DNA from: Pachyseris speciosa
Taxonomy: Eukaryota > Cnidaria > Anthozoa > Scleractinia > Pachyseridae
Assembly: GCA_016490735.1 (NCBI GenBank)
Contig: JAEMWC010001520.1
Coordinates: 32,501 to 96,500, forward strand
Direction: 5' to 3'
DNA: 64,000 nucleotides
In this document: piece by piece, positions 53,043-64,000 of the stretch
Layout: each line of letters begins with the position of its first letter
Numbering within the stretch: the first letter of the stretch is position 1
Program-made: the position numbers and the translations under genes
The notes under the pieces: model-generated
The model's input: only the letters and a program-made list of their open reading frames with translations
Database searches by the model: none
What the model was told of the DNA's origin: nothing

Positions 53043-54663
53043 GGTATTCCTGGAGGATGACATGAATCTTTCAGATCACAACGTTTCGTTAACATATGAG
53101 AGATTACTTAAAATGCAACCTGTACACCAAATTTCAGAGATCGGGACCGAAGCGTTTTCGAGTAAGAAGCGAGAGAAGTTCGGTTTCTACGGGCTCTTTC
53201 GCGGGAAAAATACAGACTGTGTACCACGAAAATCCTTGTGCGTGTTTGTGTTTAATTCCCCAAAGAGTATATTGTTGACAGATCTGTCAAATCATGCTAT
53301 CTTTAACGTGATAGATGAGATCGTTCAGGATGGAGAAATAAAACTGTTGTCTTTACAAAAGACATCCTTTTTGCAACCAGCTCACCAGCAAATGAGAAGA
53401 ATTTTTAATTTTGCTGGAATTCCGAACGGGTTACGTCGCGTGATACAACGAACAGCTCTATTGAAGCCAGAAGGAACAGCAAAGAAATGCCGGCGGCGAA
53501 AACCTATTGTTCACTATTTGGCATTCCCTGCGGCTGTAGCTTGCGCTCCATGTCTTTCAGTCTTCGAAATTTACGGCCGTCGGCTTGCGCTCCACATCTT
53601 TCAATCTTCAAAATTTAAAGCCATTGGGATCAATGAACGATGGGTGAACTCATGCGAGAGAATCATTCAACCAGTTTCTTCTACATGTAGTTTCAAAATG
53701 TTCAAGCGTATTCGAAAACCACGTCTAGAGCCTCAGGCTTCGTGAAGGCTTCGCGTGAGCAACCCTTTTGCTCACTGTCCAGCATAAATAAATCTATCTG
53801 TGTAATAAATAAAGCTTTCTATCTCTTCGCTTCAAAAAATAAATCTCTAGTACGATTCACGCACATTCGAAATCGAATGGCTGTCAACACATGCTGACAA
53901 AAGGGGAGCGAGGTGTCGTTGCTAGGTAAAGCGTTCTATCACACTGTGATTGGTTTCGCGGGAAAAATGGATACACAAACATGGAGAATTTACCCATATT
54001 TGGAGGAATATTTTGCGTTTTACCGCTGGTTTTAACTAGTGTGGACACAGAAAACATGGCTGCCACTGAAATACAACAGCATCGATCAAAATTGAGCGAT
54101 TTTCTGAAATTTATGGCCGATTTTCAGGCAAAAAAGGCTAATAAAATACGACCAGAGGACACGTTTATTTAGTTTACTTCTGGAAGACGTATCGTTGAGG
54201 TTTGAAACTTGGCAGGGCTGAACTACACAGGAAAACGAAACTTTTCACCGCAGTGCGCACTCGAAAGTGGAACAGCACATGAGTGAGGAGAACTTGAATT
54301 TTAGGAAGGTAAAATTTCTGACTTTTTCTCATTACAACATAAAAAATCAAAATGACAATACGCACTGCGGTGAAAAGTTGAGTTTTTGTCCATTTTAATT
54401 GTGTTCCAAATCTCAGAGCTAAATAATAAATTCCAATTTAGATTTAATCATTATTGTGAATTTGCTTGCAGATGACCACACCCCAGAATTTTTGTAATTC
54501 TTAACATTCCTTAAATTTTTCCAAAATGAAAAATATTTTTTAAGAATCTATAAGTTTCAGTGAATATGTGATGTTAAAATGAGTGCAGTATCTGTAATAT
54601 ATCTGTAAAAATAACACCCTCAACTATTGTCCAAAAATGACCAAATTAGGGTCCAGGAATACC
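53043..54663. mobile_element. TTAA-target element, GGTATTCCTGGA ends (1.6 kb)
   Basis: Ends GGTATTCCTGGA and TCCAGGAATACC flanked by TTAA at 53039-53042 and 54664-54667. The G-start end suggests a Kolobok-type rather than piggyBac-type element. An open frame of 227 codons (53062-53745) reads from just inside the left end; it matches nothing I recognise. Confidence 0.75.
53062..53745 (+). CDS. Unrecognised 227-codon frame inside the TTAA element
   Basis: Starts MNLSDHNVSLTYERLLKMQP and has basic stretches (KKCRRRKPIVHYLAF) and a repeat (ACAPCLSVFEIYGRR then LALHIFQSS). No transposase motif or known domain is seen. It may be a chance frame, since the element is otherwise non-coding. It is listed because of its length. 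Confidence 0.25.
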   Translation: MNLSDHNVSLTYERLLKMQPVHQISEIGTEAFSSKKREKFGFYGLFRGKNTDCVPRKSLCVFVFNSPKSILLTDLSNHAIFNVIDEIVQDGEIKLLSLQKTSFLQPAHQQMRRIFNFAGIPNGLRRVIQRTALLKPEGTAKKCRRRKPIVHYLAFPAAVACAPCLSVFEIYGRRLALHIFQSSKFKAIGINERWVNSCERIIQPVSSTCSFKMFKRIRKPRLEPQAS

Positions 54664-54714
54664 TTAACAACAGCAAGAGAGAGAGAGAATGTTGTAAGGG
54701 AACACACTCAGCAC

Positions 54715-54790
54715 ATGGAATCCACAGACTGTTCGAAAGTAGTAGCGGACACAGTCCCTAGTGTGGTAGTCTGTCTCTGATTTCATGTCT
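54715..54790 (+). mobile_element. SINE body fragment
   Basis: ACTGTTCGAAAGTAGTAGCG and TAGTGTGGTAGTCTGTCTCT match the distal body of the SINE at 46697-47060. Confidence 0.55.
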
Positions 54791-54913
54791 TTCATATTCA
54801 TGCATTGGTTGGGTGTTCTCAACACAATTGTATGATTGAAAATAGAATATTCACGAAAGAGAAAATGGACTAAGGCATCCAACATAATTAGTAACAAATA
54901 AAGAGCACTGTAC

Positions 54914-54981
54914 AGAGTTGGTGGTAGTCCTCTCCATAAAGCTGACACGCCTTCATAACGGGGGATTTTGATTAGAGCATC
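54914..54981 (-). CDS. SLC25A39/40-like: SLC25A39/40-like carrier, first exon visible
   Basis: Reads DALIKIPRYEGVSALWRGLP then PT, matching human [24 protein letters not shown]. The acceptor AG is at 54982-54983 and the exon begins in phase 0. Upstream exons for the first helix, its carrier signature and the cysteine-rich matrix loop were looked for to 64000 and not found; they may lie beyond the window. Confidence 0.9.
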
Positions 54982-54999
54982 CTGAATAAAGAAGATAAC

Positions 55000-55463
55000 A
55001 AACAATACAGCATTGAGATTATGTGAACAGAATATATTCAACTGGAATTGAGTTCATGTTCAGTTAGGGCTAAAAAAACACTAAGTAAAGCTACAAGCAG
55101 TGCTACCTAAAAATCAACTCAGCACCAATTTTATCTTGGGAATTTCACGCCAGCTACTGTAGCTTGTAATGAAGATGTAACCTACTGCCTATGGTATTGC
55201 AACAGATGTTTAAATGCAATCACTGTCTGGTATTTTCAATTTGTTCTTAATGTTAGATCACAGATTCACAACTTCTTGCACTTCAAAAGAGAACATTGGG
55301 TAAAATTTATTCCAGTAATGGCATATTATAAATTATTGTGCCATGAATGTGACACATTGCCAACATTTCTGTATAAATCTAATGTGGTTTGTAACTTTCA
55401 ATCAAAGCCTCAAGTAGCTGACTATTCTACATTGTACTTCTACTTCTAATGAGGTAATTTGAC

Positions 55464-55495
<32 letters not shown>

Positions 55496-55529
55496 TACAA
55501 TTTTTACAAGTACACAGCCAAGCTACATC
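55000..55529. other. No gene or repeat recognised
   Basis: AT-rich stretch, probably intron of the carrier gene, before the LINE 3' end. Confidence 0.4.
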
Positions 55530-55711
55530 GCAAATTCTACTTGCATAAATATATATTACACAACTCTAATTGCACAAAGAAGAAAAAAAACACTACACTA
55601 CACTACAAGAATAAAAAAAATAATAAATAGTTCAGCTATTGATCTATCAGTTGAAGGAAGGGTTTCCATTTGTTGTAAAGGAACTGAAGTTTGTCATTCT
55701 TTGTGGCTATG

Positions 55712-55746
<35 letters not shown>

Positions 55747-56529
55747 AAGAAGTGATTTAAAAGATAAAGAAGTCTTATTGAGCTTGGTGCAATAAATAAA
55801 ATATTTACTTTCTACTACAATGTAGTTAAGAAGGATTCCGTCATTGTCATGATTAGGTACGTCAAAAAAAAACAAAAACAATATCTTGAAAATCAAGAGA
55901 TTTAAACGTTATGCCCTGTGAATTTAACATGACAGTGACTTAATCCCAAAAAGCGTGCACTCTTGGACAACAAAATAACAAATGTTCTAAAGTCTCTAAC
56001 TCCTTTTCGCAAAAATAACACAAAGGGGAGTAGACTTTCTTGAATTTAAACAACATATCGTTTGTATATAAAATTCTATTCAGTATTTTATATTGAAACT
56101 CCCTTAGTTTGGTATGCAAAGTTGTTTTAAAAGGCAGTAAATAAATCTTCTCCCAATCAATATGAAAGGTGTCTGTGTTAAATGCTTTGTCGTATTTTTT
56201 CATTGCAGTTGGTTTACAAGATACCTTAGAGACAAAAATCTGGTACAATGATTAAATTGAAAAGAGCTTCTCTAAAGGCATTTTTTTACCATCAACACAC
56301 AGGGAGAAGTTACTTAGATTTTGGTAATGTGTGTTTCCATAGATAGAGGCCCTATTTAGTTTTAATTCTTTACACCACTCTTGTGGGAAAGCATTGAGGA
56401 GACGGAAAATTAGGAAGTGATCGACCAAATGGCTCCTTATCCAATTTAAACTCGCCATTCTCGTCATAGAGGTTGCCAATTTTTATTAATCCTTCATCAA
56501 AAAGCTTTTCACTATAAACTGATCTGGAA

Positions 56530-56599
<70 letters not shown>

Positions 56600-58010
56600 T
56601 GCTCAAAGAAGACCAAGTTGAAATGCATTCCTTATAAAAATCTGGTAGAGCTATTGGTAACTTTTTAAAGTTAAAGTTACATTGGAACAAGAATTTACCT
56701 CCTACCTTTTCGAGGTAAAACCCTAAGAAAAATTTCCACCCTGCTGGGTTGGTTTCTAGAAATTTTTTAATACAGAGTACTCTTTGGGCTTTAATCATGG
56801 ACTCGATGTCTTGCATTTTTAACCCCCCTTTCTCAAGGGAGTTCATCAGTGCATTTCGCTTAACTTTATCCTTACCCTTCCAAACAAATGAATATAGGAG
56901 ATTATTAAGTTTTTCAATGAAGTCTTTCTTGGTCAAGATAAGAGATGCTCGATACAAAATTATTGGTATAGCGAATGACTTGATTACTTGTATTCTTCCT
57001 AACAGTGTAAGACCTCTGCAACTCCAGCCTTTCAACGATTCTCTCAGGGATTTCTCGATAGTTTCAAAATTCATTTTGTGAAACAAAGAATAATTATAGG
57101 TGAAGTGGACACCGAGGATTTTAACCACCTTACTTATCTCTTTTACACCTAGTTCCGAGGCTTTTATTTGCATATACCAAGTAAAAGAATTTCCGTTCTG
57201 TCCTGATTTATACACAAGCCCAAGCATTAACTAAAAAGATTAATGGTACTGAAAAGGGTGAGGTGTGACTGCAAATATAACTAACTTCAGTTCATTTCCA
57301 TCTACCTTAATACCTCTTATTTGAGTGTTATTTCGCACAGAGATAACAAGCAGTTCAAGCACTATGATAAAAAGGGATGGCAAATATGGATCACCTTGGC
57401 AGACACCCCTTTTGAGGTTAAAAGAAGGAGTTAAAAAAACATTATTTGTCACAGAACTCAATATGTTGTTGTAGAATGTTTTAATCCATGTCCTGAAAGA
57501 CTCTCCAAACCCAAACGATTCCAGTGATTTTGAGAGAAAATTCCAATTTACGGAGTCAAAAGGCTTTCTCAAAATTAGCAGTCATAATCCATCATGTCAC
57601 GTATTGTTCAGGTTGCGTCAAATATATTCCGTCCCTTAACAAAGGCATTTTGATCATAATGAATGATATCTGGCAATACCATTTCAAGTCTTTTTGCGAT
57701 AGCTTTTGACCCAATTTTCACGTCTACGTTTAGGAGGGATACTGGTCTCCAATTTTTTATCAATCTCCTGTCTTTATCCTTTTTCTTGATTAATGTTATT
57801 ACAGCTTGCTTTTATGTATTAGATAATTCCCCATGAAAGCAAGCATAGTTTAATGAGTCAACAAGAAGCATACCAATTTCTGGCCAAAAGAATTTGTAAA
57901 ATTCTACTGTAAGCCCATCGTTTCCAGGAGTTTTATTATATTCAAATGTAGATAGAACTTTATAGCATTCTGAATATTTCAGCTGTCCCTTGCATAGGTC
58001 GCGCTGGTCA
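55530..58010 (-). mobile_element. L1/Tx1-type LINE, reverse transcriptase and C-terminal part
   Basis: From 58010 down: YNKTPGNDGLTVEFYKFFWP, RLIKNWRPVSLLNVDVKIGS, DSVNWNFLSKSLESFGFGES, GVCQGDPYLPSLFIIVLELL (the family has GVRQGDPLSP), KLVIFA where the catalytic FADD begins but is broken, then GLTLLGRIQVIKSFAIPIIL, ALMNSLEKGGLKMQDIESMI and KAQRVLCIKKFLETNPAGWK. The C-terminal part includes a zinc-knuckle-like CYFCEKELETLEHLLFCCPR. Frame changes occur near 57580, 57235, 56450, 56250 and 55930. This family is very common in cnidarian genomes. Confidence 0.8.
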
Positions 58011-58018
58011 TCATTTAA

Positions 58019-58680
58019 CCCATTGACTACCAGTTGTTTTTACATTTTCGGAGTGATTTCCACCTATAAACGATGAATAGCAATTTGTGACTCTTTATTT
58101 GAACTACCAGGGAAAAGTGGTGCTGTCCTAAGCCACTGGAGGCTCAAGGTTTCTGAAAACGTCATTTTGACGTAGCTATTTTTTATCCGTGAAGCGACAA
58201 CAATGGCCCAAGTTCGGTTTGCTCGCAATTTTTGCTAAATTTACAGCAATTATTCATCTTTAGCAGCTGCCTGATGAGCATCATTAAGCGTGACGGTAGA
58301 TAAGAGTCCACTTTCTCAAAGAATCGAGCAAGGTGATATACTTTGTTGTTGAATTTGGCTTGTTACTCGACGAACTGGGAATTTGGCTGGTCGAACACTT
58401 AGTACCTTTGGGACTCGACTATTGATGAATTTCTTGACCTACCGCCACATATTTTGGAATTTCTGAGTACTGAAGATGACCACAACCAGGAATTTTTGGC
58501 AGTAGGTCAGAGTGGCTGTAGACTTAGTTTATATGTGAAAGAATTGGGAGAAGGAACAGGTGCTGTGAAAAATTCTCGTTATTTCCCAGCATGCAATGTG
58601 GTCTAGATGTTGAAAATGGCAGAAAGGCCCGCATGCACTGGAACAAAAGGCTGTATCTACGCTCGGGAGAAGAATATTTT
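58019..58680 (-). mobile_element. Inverted relative of the piggyBac-like element, truncated
   Basis: Starts CCCATTGACTACCAG after TTAA and matches the complement of 40900-41560 (TTTTCGGAGTGATTTTCCACC-type phrase, TGATGAGCATCATTAAGCGT). The far end is not recognisable. It splits the L1 element. Confidence 0.65.
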
Positions 58681-59813
58681 CAGGTGAGAGACACCTCACC
58701 CAGGGGATTTTGTCTTGAGAGATTCCACGACCCCCCGGGGAAATTACTCAAGTTTGCTTGACTGATTTTACAATCCCCCTGGTTGGCCCGGGGGTCGACC
58801 CCACAGGAAAGCCGATGACATGTGCATAACATTTCCTAACTTTCTTGCTACTGCCCTCAGGAACTGGCGTTTATATACGGCAGCAGCATTTTTTCCCCGC
58901 CTTGTGCAATATTTTCCCAGTAAATGAATCCATGTCTTGCATATCAATAGAGGTTTGTATTAAACATTTGTGGTGCAAAGAGGCAACAACTGAAGGAACT
59001 AATATTTAACTGAATATTAGACTCAAAGATGTGATCGATGTCACGCAATCTTTACATGTCAGTGATCACGTGCCGCAAATACATCCGCGTGGATGTTTTG
59101 CGCCTTGATCATGTCTTCACTTTCTTCCTTACTAACATACATGTTTTAAAGACTTGCTATCAAAGGACTGATAGTGTTAATGGGAAATGGCAGGACTTTT
59201 CATGGTTTGACTAGAAAGCGAGCAAAAGCGAGTCGAGTTGTTTACATTCCCGGTTAATCAAAATCACTTATGAAGGTCAAATTGGGTCAACTTCCATGGG
59301 GTCGCTCGTTGCAGAAGTAATTTTTCCAAAGCAAACAATTATACCACGTTCAAATACTTCTCTTTTACTTGCTAGAATTAAATTTTGAAAGAATTCTAAG
59401 TAATACCGAGCATTATTTGAGATGTTTGAAAACGGTATAGTATTTTTGATTTTCAAAGTTTGGAAATTTCGCTTCTCTTCGCTTGCTCTCCAGGAATTGG
59501 GAATTATAATTGTCAGCCTAAAGTATCATCAAAGCAGCTTAGCAGTACCTCCTAAATGAAACTATAGCCCAAGGAAAACCATAATTTGTTATGTGCCTTC
59601 ACGCGAGTTCGATTCTCCAATCAGGAAATTTGACCTCATTTCTGTGATTTTTCAGCTTCACGGGTTGTCAACGGTTTTTCGAAATTTTCTAAAAAATGTA
59701 AAAACTCTAGAACCTAAAACTTATATCACGATTCTTAGTATACCATAGGTTATCTATTGATGAAATATCAAGGGGTCTATTTTTTCAACCTTGTGCCACC
59801 CCTCACACGGTGT
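58681..59813. other. Unassigned DNA inside the split LINE
   Basis: Contains GC-rich phrases (CCCCCCGGGG, CCCGGGGGTCGACCCC) near 58730-58800 and otherwise no recognisable gene or repeat. It replaces about 100 codons of LINE sequence. Confidence 0.35.
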
Positions 59814-60510
59814 TTACTGAGAGTGGCTCTTAAGCACTTCAAGCTTAGCAACGTTTTCCTGTGTTAGTGATTCTGCTAATTCCTTTTCGGATATTTTAAG
59901 CTTGTTTTCAATGGTCTGGAGTTTCTTTCGCCTTTCTTTTGCTTTTGATTTGCTGTACAAGATACTTACTTGGCAAATTTTGTATTTCATCCAATCCCAT
60001 TTAACTCTTGTATCATCACAAAAATTGATTTCATGAAACCAATTTGGAAATTTTTCATGCAAGCTTTGAACAAAAACAGGATCCTCCAGAAGGCTATTAT
60101 TAAACTTCCAAAAGGATGGTCCATGTTGTTGATCATCTAGGCTATCGATCTCAAGTGTAACCACCAAATGATCTGTTTTAATAGAGGTTACAATTTCGCT
60201 TTTGACTACGTCTTCCTACATGTATAACAAATCGCTTATGAACCAATAATCTAAATGTCTTTGAATAATTGGGTTTTTCTGGCGCCAAGTAAATTTTTTA
60301 TTGTCTGGGTTGCGGATTCTCCAAATATCCACTAAAACATTTTCCATCAAAATATCCTCTAAAAACTTAATGGATTCTTTTCAAGACCGGTTCCCCCCTG
60401 AGCAGTCTAGTGCAGAATCTAGAGTTACGTTAAAATCCCCTCCAAGAAGAATTTTACAATCCGAAGCACTTGGTCCCTGTTCAGAAAAGAGGTCAGACAG
60501 TGTTCATCCT
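59814..60510 (-). mobile_element. L1/Tx1-type LINE, endonuclease part
   Basis: From 60510 down: KILLGGDFNVTLDSALDC (APE endonuclease, GGDFN), NKKFTWRQKNPIIQRHLDYW, FISDLLYM, then IKTDHLVVTLEID and the linker SFWKFNNSLLEDPVFVQSLH. In-frame stops near 60378 and 60220. With 55530-58010 it forms one 5'-truncated element on the same strand. Confidence 0.75.
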
Positions 60511-60513
60511 CGG

Positions 60514-63500
60514 AGACCCAGGGGCAGATAGTCGGGACGGGACAAAGATTCAGGACGAGCTAAAGTTTACAAGACAGTCGGGAGAGCCCCTGGGAACATT
60601 TCTTTATCAGACTCGTTCCAGAAGCTATTGAAATCCAGCCTCGTGATTGGGCGGAAATTTTCTGGCAAGGAATTTTTTTCTGCCCAATCGGCGATCAGCT
60701 TATATATCGCACTCCTTTCGTGACTCCTTACACCAACAAGTAAGCCGTCAATCTACTGTCGACCACATTTTTAGTGGTCTCGTTCGTTGGACAGATTTAT
60801 CCCACGAGGAAAATTTTGGTGGCAAGGGACCCACAAAACCCAGAAATCCACAAATTAAAATTGATCACTTGTAAGGAACTAGAAAAATCAAGATGAAGAC
60901 CGACCGCAGGCATCGTAAACTTCACGCGAAGAACAGCATGTAACTCGGTCTCTTTCTTTGGTTAGGATCATTGTTGTTTGGTTTGGGCTTTTTTCTCTGG
61001 TTTACGTAAAGGCAGTGGGCCGCTCCTGAAACTCTTCGGGGCGATGAAATTTCTGTTGCACGGGCCAGACAAGTTTGCTGATCGGGCGAGAAGCACTCAG
61101 CTTGGCGGTTTAATATTTTGCTCACGATCAAATCGAACCTTGCAATCGACCGTTTCAGCTCAATTTCGAGAGAGACCACGAAAAGTCCTTAGAGAAAGTA
61201 TACAGTTCCACTGTGATACATTGCAATGTTTTGGTTTTCATATTTTTGACTGGTATCTGTTGGCCAATATGCTTTTCTTCCCAAGGTGTGCATAAAAATA
61301 TAGATTGCCTTGCAGTTGTGATAATTGCTAATTGTGTTGTACTGTACATGCAAGATGCATGGTAATTTGCACAGGCTTTCCATGAACTCTTTTACCACAA
61401 TGGTGCTGAACTCAGTTAAAAAGTTTTAAAAACATGTTTTACAGTGGGCTTTTGCAAAATCTTGCTGGAAACATTTACATTATGTTGACTGTGCTGCAAC
61501 TTTTAGGTTGCAAAGTTTCAGATAAAGTTGTTTAGAAGTTGATGCAGGATGTTAAGTGTCTTGTATGCACTCTTGTCTTTATAAACGCTCATGTGTATCC
61601 ATAATAATTTATAACAATTATTAAATTCCATTTTTGCATGATACAGTTGTAGTTGCTATGATTGCCAAGCCAATGGTACACCAGGAAAGGACTTGATTTC
61701 TCCCATGAGACCACACCAATTTTGGAATGGGTTCTTCCTGTCACCGCCCTTTTCCTCAAAAATTTTTAAAACATGAGAGAATGCTTTCAGTTAATTAAGG
61801 AATCATGTTTTCAGTTCGTCACATAGTGTAAATGTGTTTTGTGCCAAAAGACCCTCGATAACCACCTATTGACAAATATTATTATTCTCAACTATACAGT
61901 TCACTGAGTCAAACAGTTAGGCTGATACAATGGTATGGCTAAGTATAGTTAAATTATTTTAAGGTAGGTTTCAAATTAAAGAACACTACACACAAACCAT
62001 GCCCATAACCTGAATACAATTACAAAATATGTTAACATGGTCACTCAAAGGACAAAATTTAGTAGCTTCTCAGTAAGATATCCCCTTTTAGATAAAGTGG
62101 AAACAAAAAAAAAAGCAATAAAATAACAATAAAATAAAACTAGAAGGGATTGTTATTTCATTTATTTTTTGTTTGTTCAGAAGTTTTCTTGATAGTGAGA
62201 TGTAACTTTAAATTCAAGTTTCCAATGTAATCTGTGTGGATATTGTAGTCACTGTGATTATTTGTCACAAGCCTTATGGCCTCAGAGTTGTTATTAGGTT
62301 TTAGAGTAGCTGACTGGAATCTAACAGAAGGTGGCTTTTTTATGAGAATTTAAACAGCCTTCAAAAAAAGTTGTAAACTTCACATTGAAAAGCAGGTGGC
62401 TCAAAATGTAAAGAAGCCACTTTTCAGCCAGCTGCCAGCACTTCAGGAGAAGCCTACCTTGTACTAAATGAAATTTCCAATGAGTATACCCAAGAAGAAA
62501 TTACACCCTCAGTTTCAGAGGGGGGTACAAAAAAATTTAAAATTATTCTTAAAATTTAATTGTCCATCTGTTATCTGTTGGTCTTTCACTTTGCTTTTCT
62601 AAAGCGGCCCAAAAGGGTCAATCACAAATCAATTTGCCAAAACAAAAATCAGTTTCCCATAACACGAAACAGTTTCTCAAAACACAAACAATTTCCCGAA
62701 ACACAAGTCAGTTTACCATCATCATTCACTGAAACACCTGTAATAGGCTAATCATAGTAAGTGCACTGCACAAGATGTTCAGCAATACCATATCACACTG
62801 CCTAATTCTTAGGAGCTATGAAAGCCCTGTAATGCTACAAAAGGTATCGGGTCAATACCGTACCCCAATTACCATGCAAAACATCTGCCACAAATCTGCT
62901 AAGGTCTCAAAAATTATGCTAACTCTCATAAGAGTGATGATTTTTGTAAAAATCTGTTTTCATCTTAACATAATACATGCCATTTTCCATTCCTTTCCCT
63001 CCAAAACACTGGAGTAGTTCCTATTTGAGTCTTACTCTATAGCCAAGGTAATCACCTATTTCAAAAGCATAATCTGAACTCACATCAACGTCAAAATGGC
63101 ATCTGTATGCAAGACAATGTTAGAGTATTGGGAAACTGATTTTGATTTGATAAATTGGTTTGTGATTTCAGCCTCCGTACTTTTTCAAAAGCAGCCTTCA
63201 AGCCCAATGACCTTAACCACTTAACCTGGTCTTTCATGACTGTCATAATATAAGTGGATGGAGAGACAACCACGACTATGGGTAAATCATTTTAAACTGG
63301 ATTTTCTAAGGCCATTTCAAGGTCTCTCTCGAAATTGAGCTGGGCTGAGCTGAGACGCGACTTCGAGTAGATTGTAAAGCAGTGGACGGTTCGATTTCGT
63401 GAGCAAAACAAAATTCAACGGCTGTGTTTCACTCGCCCGATCGGTAAACTTGCCTAGCCTGTGCAACAGAAATTCCATCGCCCCGAAAAGTTTCAGGAGC

Positions 63501-64000
63501 GGCCCACTCCCTGTGAGTACACCAGAGAAAAACAAAAACTCATACCAAACAACAACAATTGTGGCCGAGTTGTCAACAATTCTTCGCATGAAGTTTACGA
63601 TACCTGCGATCGGTCTTCATCTTGATTTTTCTAGTTCCTTACAAGTGATTTTTGCTTGAGTAGAAGTTGAATTTGTTGATGTCTGGGTTTTGTGGGCCCC
63701 TTTCCACCATAACTTTCCTCTCAGTGTCGACACAGCGATCGAAAATATGGCTGACAGCAGATTGGACGTTTGACCCTCGGTATAAGAAGTCACGGCAGGT
63801 GTGCGATATATAAGCTGATCGCCGATTGGGCAGAAAAAAAATTCCTTGCCAGAAAATTTCCGCCCAATCAGGAAACTGTATTTCAATGGCTTCTGGAGCG
63901 AGTCCGATAAAGAAATGTTCCCAGGGGCTCTCCTGTCCGTCTTGTAAACTTTCGCTCGTCCTGAATCTTCGTCCCAACCCGACTCTCTGCCCCTGGGTCT
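60514..64000. mobile_element. Element with about 670-bp inverted arms
   Basis: The left arm (60514-61187) starts AGACCCAGGGGCAGA, and its complement ends at the last base of the window (CTCTGCCCCTGGGTCT). Shared phrases include ATTGGGCGGAAATTTTCTGG, CGGCGATCAGCTTATATAT and GAGCGGCCCACT / AGTGGGCCGCTC. The arms differ at many positions. The 2.1 kb between them (61190-63320) has no gene I recognise. Confidence 0.75.

Larger units (their letters stand above)
50658..54913 (-). other. Carrier intron (4.3 kb) with several DNA elements
   Basis: Contains the MITEs at 51188 and 52384, a CAGTGGAACCTCCCTTTACA Tigger-type end at 52679, the TTAA element at 53043 and a SINE piece. The rest has no gene. 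Confidence 0.75.

Overview
The window looks like nuclear DNA of an invertebrate animal, most likely an anthozoan cnidarian (stony coral or sea anemone). The grounds are the mix of repeat families (a Polinton with cnidarian-type genes, Penelope-like elements with a GIY-YIG domain, L1/Tx1 and R2-type LINEs, a Gypsy element, pogo/Tigger and TTAA-target transposons, tRNA-derived SINEs) and one intron-rich animal gene. Only one ordinary host gene is visible; nearly everything else is mobile DNA, much of it nested. Identifications rest on reading the translations and on knowledge of the families; no search could be run. Region 1 (1-7.2 kb) is the capsid half of a decayed Polinton/Maverick (adintovirus-like) element, visibly more GC-rich than its surroundings. 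In order it holds a conserved virion-associated gene, a penton-like gene, a short basic protein, the double jelly-roll major capsid gene, a minor virion protein with a hydrophobic patch, an adenain-type protease, a tiny zinc-ribbon protein, and a gene with phospholipase A2-like motifs. These converge on a minus-strand cluster: a small membrane protein and three tandem copies of an F-box-like small gene. A LINE tail splits the module. Polymerase, integrase and ATPase are not seen; they may lie left of the window or be lost. Region 2 (7.2-17 kb) holds foldback and MITE elements, SINEs, the 3' end of a Penelope-like element with a hammerhead-like motif, a broken gene for a tail-fibre-like repeat protein, and a broken Tc1/mariner transposase. 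Region 3 (17.1-55 kb) is a minus-strand gene for an SLC25A39/40-type mitochondrial carrier. Eight exons could be placed with splice sites and consistent phases; the N-terminal exons are not found. Its introns hold the rest of the repeats, including a 23.4-kb intron with a tandem array of tRNA-like units, a young Ty3/Gypsy element nested in a TA-target transposon that itself sits in an older repeat, and a pogo/Tigger element carrying LINE and Penelope fragments. A second intron holds a dead kelch-like gene broken by a MITE. Region 4 (55-64 kb) has an L1/Tx1 LINE on the minus strand split by other DNA, then an element with inverted arms of about 670 bp that reaches the right edge. The best candidates for undescribed biology are the triplicated LPPELREKI gene family, the tail-fibre-like protein, the 250-bp tRNA-like array, and the hammerhead-like motif of the Penelope element.
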